From Kitasatospora viridis (lineage in GTDB: Bacteria > Actinomycetota > Actinomycetes > Streptomycetales > Streptomycetaceae): a stretch of 64,000 nt of DNA. The notes beneath the pieces are model-generated. The model searched no databases, was not told the DNA's origin, and worked only from the letters and a program-made list of their open reading frames with translations. The number at the start of each line of letters is the position of its first letter. Position 1 is the first letter of the stretch. A program made the position numbers and the translations under genes. Location: positions 1-64,000 of the forward strand of contig NZ_VIWT01000003.1 in assembly GCF_007829815.1 (NCBI RefSeq), read 5' to 3'. Below are positions 60,832 through 64,000 of the stretch, piece after piece.

Positions 60832-63459
60832 ATGAGCCCGCAGGCCCGGTCCGGCACGGCGCGCCACGGGCTCGGCCCGGCCGCCGTGATCCGCCTCGCC
60901 GGCAGTCCGGTCGCCGTGCTGGACGGGCTGCGCGGTGTGCGGAGCTCGCGCACGGCCGCTGAGCTGGTGCGGCTGCGCGCCGGGATCGCCGCCGCGACCG
61001 GCGAACTGTCGGGCCTGCTGTATGCGGCGATCGGCGCCGCGGGCGACGGGGAGCGCAGGGCCGGGCTCGTCGCGGTGCGCCGGACCGTGCACCGCGAGCG
61101 GCCGGTCGATCCCGCCCGGCTGGCCGGGCTGCCCGGCGATCTCGCGGACCCGGTGCGGGCCTGGACGGCGCGGCTCGCCGAACGCGACCGCCTGCTGGCG
61201 GTGCTGCCCGAGCAGCTCGAACGGGACTGGGCCGAGAGCTGCGAGGCGCTGCGCGCCGCGGCCCGGCTGCCCGCCTTCCAGTTCGGGCTCGTGCACGCCA
61301 ACTCCGACCTGTTCCAGGCCCTCGACAAGTGGCTGCGCACCGGACGCGCGCCGCAGCGCCAGACCGTGCTGCGGCTGGCGCAGTACCTGGCCCGGTCCGC
61401 GGCCAAGACCAGCCCGTACTCCACGTTCACCAGCAGCGGCCTGGCCGCCTGGGGCGAGGCCGGGGAGATCGTCGAGTCGGCCGTGCGGGCCGGCAGCGCG
61501 GTGACCGGAACCGAGGTCAGCGTCGGCTCGCTGCACCGGATCGCACGGGCCGTCAGTGCACGCCCGGAGGTCGCCGGCGGCTGCCGGGTGCGGCTCAACC
61601 CCAGCGCGACGGCCGCCGACGGCACGCTGGTGTTCCTCGGCCGGGGGCCGGTCGAGCAGGTGCACGGCCTCGCCCTCACGCCGGCCCTGGGCCGGGTGCT
61701 CGAACTGGCCGCCCACGGCGGCACCTTCGACGAGCTGCGGGGCGCGCTCCCGGCCGGGGCGGCCGGCGGGCGCCAGGTGGAGGCGTTCCTGAACCGCCTG
61801 GTGGCGCTGGGCCTGCTGGAGCTGGTCCCGCCGCTCGCCGACCAGTCCGCGGACCCCGTGACCGATCTGCGCTGCTGGCTGCACCGGCTCGACCGGCCCG
61901 GCCTGGCACGGCTGGACCGCACGCTGCACGAGGTCCATGAGGCGCTGTCGGCCTACCCCGCGACCACCGCCGCCGGCGACCGGGTCGCCGTCCGCGAGGC
62001 CGTGGTCCGCGCCCTGGACTCGGCCCTGCGCGCGGCGGGCGACCACGCCCACGCCGAAACCCCGGCGCTGGCCATGGAGTTCGCCCGGTGCAGCTTCTAC
62101 GAGAACGCGGTGCACCCCGGCACGGCTGCCGTGCTGGACCGGGCGGGCTGGCGGCCGCTGCTGGACGACCTCGACGCGGTGCGCACGCTGCTCGGGCTGA
62201 TCGGGCCGGACCTGGCGTTCAAGCTCGTGCTCGGCTCGCTGCTGGAGCGCCGGTACCCGGCCGGCGCGGAGGTGCCGCTGCTGGTGTTCTACCGGGACGT
62301 GCTGGCCGAGCAGTCCGCCCACGCCGCCTCGGCCCCGGCGCACAGCCGCTTCGCCGATGCGGACAGCCCCGTCGAGGCGGTGCGCGAGCTGCACCGCCTG
62401 CGCGCCGCCGGCAAGCGGCTGCTGGGCGAGCGGGCGCCGGACGGGGACGGTGTGGTCCGGGTCGGCGCCGAGGAGGTGCGCCTGCTGGCGAAGGAGTGGC
62501 CGGACTGGGTCCGCGCCCCGGCGTCCGTCGCGGTCTACTGCCAACTCGCCGAGACCGCACGGGGCCCGGAGCTGGTGGTCAACACCGTCAGCTGCGGCTT
62601 CGGCCGCGGCCGAAGCCGGGTCCGGCAGGTGCTGGACGCGCTCGGCCTGCTCGCCGGCGCACCGCCCGAGCCGGGGCCGGCCGAGGGCTGCGGCGAGGTG
62701 CTCTTCGCCGAGTTCGAGGCCGTGGCCGGCTCCGCGGTCAACGTCCGCAGGCCCGGTGTCCGGCTGGCCGTCGACTATCCCGGTGTGCGCAGCGTGCGGG
62801 AGGGCGGGGCCCTGGTGCCCGTCAACGACCTGTACGTGCGACGCGGGGAGGACGGGCTGCCGGCGTTGGTGTCGAGGCGGCTCGGGCGGCTGATCCGCCC
62901 GGTGCACCCGGGGCTGGGCGACCGGCTGCTGCCGCCCGCCGCCCGCTTCATGATCGAGGCGTTCGGCGAGTCCACCACCTGGTTCGGCGCACACACCGAA
63001 CTGCGGATGACCGCCGACCCGCGCGCGGACCTCGACGTGCGCCACCTGCCCCGGCTGATGGTCGGCAGCGTGGTGCTGCGGCGTGCCGTGTGGATGACCC
63101 GCGCGGACCGGCTGCCCCGGCGCGCGGACGCCCCGACCGACGCGGCGTGGATCCTGCGGCTGGCCGGCTGGCGGGCCGAACACGGCGTGCCCGAGCGGTG
63201 TTTCGTCACCGTTCTCGAACCGGCCGACCTGGGCCGGGGCGGGCGGGGCCCGGGCAACGGCGTCAAACCGAACTACGTGGACTTCACGAGCCCGCTGCTG
63301 CTGCTCGGGTTGGACCGCCGGCTCACCGAGCCGGGGGCGATCGTGCAGCTCAGCGAGATGCTGCCGGAGCCCGGCCAGGTCCGGGGTGAGCACGTCGCCG
63401 AGTACGTCGTGGAACTCGACGAGCCCGGAGTGACCCGCGTCCGAGCAGCGGGCGAATAG
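60832..63459 (+). CDS. LanB-type dehydratase (Lant_dehydr_N, glutamylating) of the RiPP locus
   Basis: An 875-aa protein of the lantibiotic-dehydratase N-terminal family, the tRNA-Glu-dependent glutamyl transferase part. Typical segments are QTVLRLAQYLARSAAKTSPY, then STFTSSG, and a C-terminal region with NDLYVRRGEDGLP and VKPNYVDFTSPLLLLGLDRR. Length fits the split thiopeptide dehydratases (TbtB/TpdB type), in which elimination is done by a separate small protein. No elimination domain gene is seen in the window. The start is uncertain: ATG 60832 (behind GGAAGG), GTG 60808 and GTG 60745 are all in frame. It follows the precursor by 134 bp. Confidence 0.85.
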   Translation: MSPQARSGTARHGLGPAAVIRLAGSPVAVLDGLRGVRSSRTAAELVRLRAGIAAATGELSGLLYAAIGAAGDGERRAGLVAVRRTVHRERPVDPARLAGLPGDLADPVRAWTARLAERDRLLAVLPEQLERDWAESCEALRAAARLPAFQFGLVHANSDLFQALDKWLRTGRAPQRQTVLRLAQYLARSAAKTSPYSTFTSSGLAAWGEAGEIVESAVRAGSAVTGTEVSVGSLHRIARAVSARPEVAGGCRVRLNPSATAADGTLVFLGRGPVEQVHGLALTPALGRVLELAAHGGTFDELRGALPAGAAGGRQVEAFLNRLVALGLLELVPPLADQSADPVTDLRCWLHRLDRPGLARLDRTLHEVHEALSAYPATTAAGDRVAVREAVVRALDSALRAAGDHAHAETPALAMEFARCSFYENAVHPGTAAVLDRAGWRPLLDDLDAVRTLLGLIGPDLAFKLVLGSLLERRYPAGAEVPLLVFYRDVLAEQSAHAASAPAHSRFADADSPVEAVRELHRLRAAGKRLLGERAPDGDGVVRVGAEEVRLLAKEWPDWVRAPASVAVYCQLAETARGPELVVNTVSCGFGRGRSRVRQVLDALGLLAGAPPEPGPAEGCGEVLFAEFEAVAGSAVNVRRPGVRLAVDYPGVRSVREGGALVPVNDLYVRRGEDGLPALVSRRLGRLIRPVHPGLGDRLLPPAARFMIEAFGESTTWFGAHTELRMTADPRADLDVRHLPRLMVGSVVLRRAVWMTRADRLPRRADAPTDAAWILRLAGWRAEHGVPERCFVTVLEPADLGRGGRGPGNGVKPNYVDFTSPLLLLGLDRRLTEPGAIVQLSEMLPEPGQVRGEHVAEYVVELDEPGVTRVRAAGE

Positions 63460-63511
63460 GTACTCCGTTCGGTAGTTTTACGCCTCCCGTGGCGAGGGGC
63501 CGGTGCAGCAG

Positions 63512-63550
63512 GGTGGTGGCGACCGCACGCGGTAGGTGCGTTCGCCCACC
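63512..63550. terminator. Imperfect hairpin between dehydratase and HxlR gene
   Basis: GGTGGTGGCGACCGCAC pairs with GTGCGTTCGCCCACC around a 7-nt loop, with one bulge and one mismatch. Possible terminator for the RiPP unit. Confidence 0.45.
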
Positions 63551-63626
63551 CCCCGCCGTCGCACGCTCGTGCGTTCGGCGGCGAGGACGCGCCTTCCGCA
63601 CCACATGGACCACGGAGGACAGTGCC

Positions 63627-64000
63627 ATGGCCACCCTTGAGACCACCGCCACCGTCGACATCGGCTACCGGTCGGACGGCCCCGGCCGCCTGATCCTCGA
63701 CCAGATCGCCGACAAGTGGTCGATGACGGTACTGGCGTTCCTCGACCGGCCGCGGCGGTTCAACGAGATCCTGCGCCACCTCGAAGGCGTGACCCACCGG
63801 GTCCTCACCCACACCCTGCGGCGCCTGGAGCGCAGCGGGCTGGTCGCGCGACGGGTGCTGACGGCGTCGCCGATCCGGGTCGAGTACTCCCGGACCCCGC
63901 TCGGCGAGTCCCTGCGGGAGCCGTTCGGCCACCTCTACGCCTGGACGGTCGAGAACCTGGACGACATCCGAGCGCACCAACTGGCGTACGACGAGCGCCT
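63627..64000 (+). CDS. HxlR-family transcriptional regulator (partial at window end)
   Basis: The first 124 codons of a winged-helix regulator. LILDQIADKWSMTVLAFL, then RRFNEILRHLEGVTHRVLTH, is the family's DNA-binding core, and RVEYSRTPLGESL is the wing end. The N-terminal Cys common in HxlR sensors is absent. ATG at 63627 behind GGAGG. It continues past base 64000. It may regulate the RiPP genes or a unit to the right. Confidence 0.85.
   Translation, partial: MATLETTATVDIGYRSDGPGRLILDQIADKWSMTVLAFLDRPRRFNEILRHLEGVTHRVLTHTLRRLERSGLVARRVLTASPIRVEYSRTPLGESLREPFGHLYAWTVENLDDIRAHQLAYDER

Noticed and set aside
60832..63459. Classification of the locus as a lanthipeptide.
   Set aside because: There is no LanC-type cyclase and the leader fits thiopeptides; the Cys-rich core with few Ser/Thr suits azole formation better than lanthionine rings.

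Overview
The window is typical actinomycete chromosome, very GC-rich with strong G/C third-position bias. It carries several hallmarks of Streptomycetaceae (Streptomyces or Kitasatospora): CebR-type operators on a cellulolytic regulon, a near-consensus DasR (dre) site, a MatAB-like aggregation locus, RHS and ricin-lectin exoproteins, and two natural-product loci. It is accessory or arm-like in character. I saw no rRNA, tRNA, IS element, integrase or CRISPR array.

Region A (80-14298) is a compact biosynthetic gene cluster built from discrete proteins. Leftward genes encode a flavin 2-hydroxy-acid oxidase, an HSL-type esterase and a PLP aminotransferase. Rightward genes encode an AMP-forming ligase, two small acyl carrier proteins, a ketosynthase with an altered active site, a half-length ketosynthase-like protein, a second AMP-forming ligase, a complete ketosynthase, an HPPD/hydroxymandelate-synthase-type dioxygenase, a PhyH-type oxygenase and a thiamine-dependent E1 alpha/beta pair. 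The dioxygenase, oxidase and aminotransferase together form the known arylglycine route (arylpyruvate to mandelate to arylglyoxylate to arylglycine). There is no NRPS, and no E2 or E3. I infer that aryl units are placed on the free-standing carrier proteins and extended there. A dre-like palindrome sits in the divergent promoter region.

Region B (14475-18579) holds a CocE/NonD hydrolase, a VOC protein, two hypothetical proteins and a GH30-lectin pseudogene formed by an internal deletion. Region C (18612-29177) is a cellulose utilisation island: secreted CE1-type esterase with ricin lectin, GH6 with FN3 and CBM2, GH5 with CBM2, the cebEFG cellobiose transporter and a GH1 beta-glucosidase. Five CebR boxes are spread along it, two of them overlapping the start region of a gene. 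The cebR gene itself is absent.

Region D (29329-37377) contains an HGSNAT-like membrane acyltransferase, an operon of a tiny membrane protein and a fused NodB-deacetylase/GT2 synthase, a 3D/barwin-like secreted protein, a DHFR-like reductase, an HxlR regulator beside a polysaccharide deacetylase, a small secreted protein and an NmrA-like protein.

Region E (37415-56497) looks like a conflict region. An alpha/beta hydrolase overlaps a caspase-STAND ATPase-beta-propeller protein. These are followed by a ParB/StrR-like regulator, a 2126-aa secreted RHS protein with a variable C-terminus and no visible immunity gene, and a divergent 1959-aa ricin/LamG/SGNH-like exoprotein.

Region F (56582-64000) has a DUF1772 protein and a TetR regulator with shared CTAGC operators, an MMPL transporter, then a miniature RiPP locus. 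That locus consists of a 55-aa thiopeptide-type precursor ending in a Cys-rich core (SSCCCCTPCCSCT) directly followed by a LanB-type dehydratase, with an HxlR regulator running off the window edge. The most novel candidates are this RiPP locus, the arylglyoxylate/ACP cluster and the caspase-STAND-hydrolase pair.
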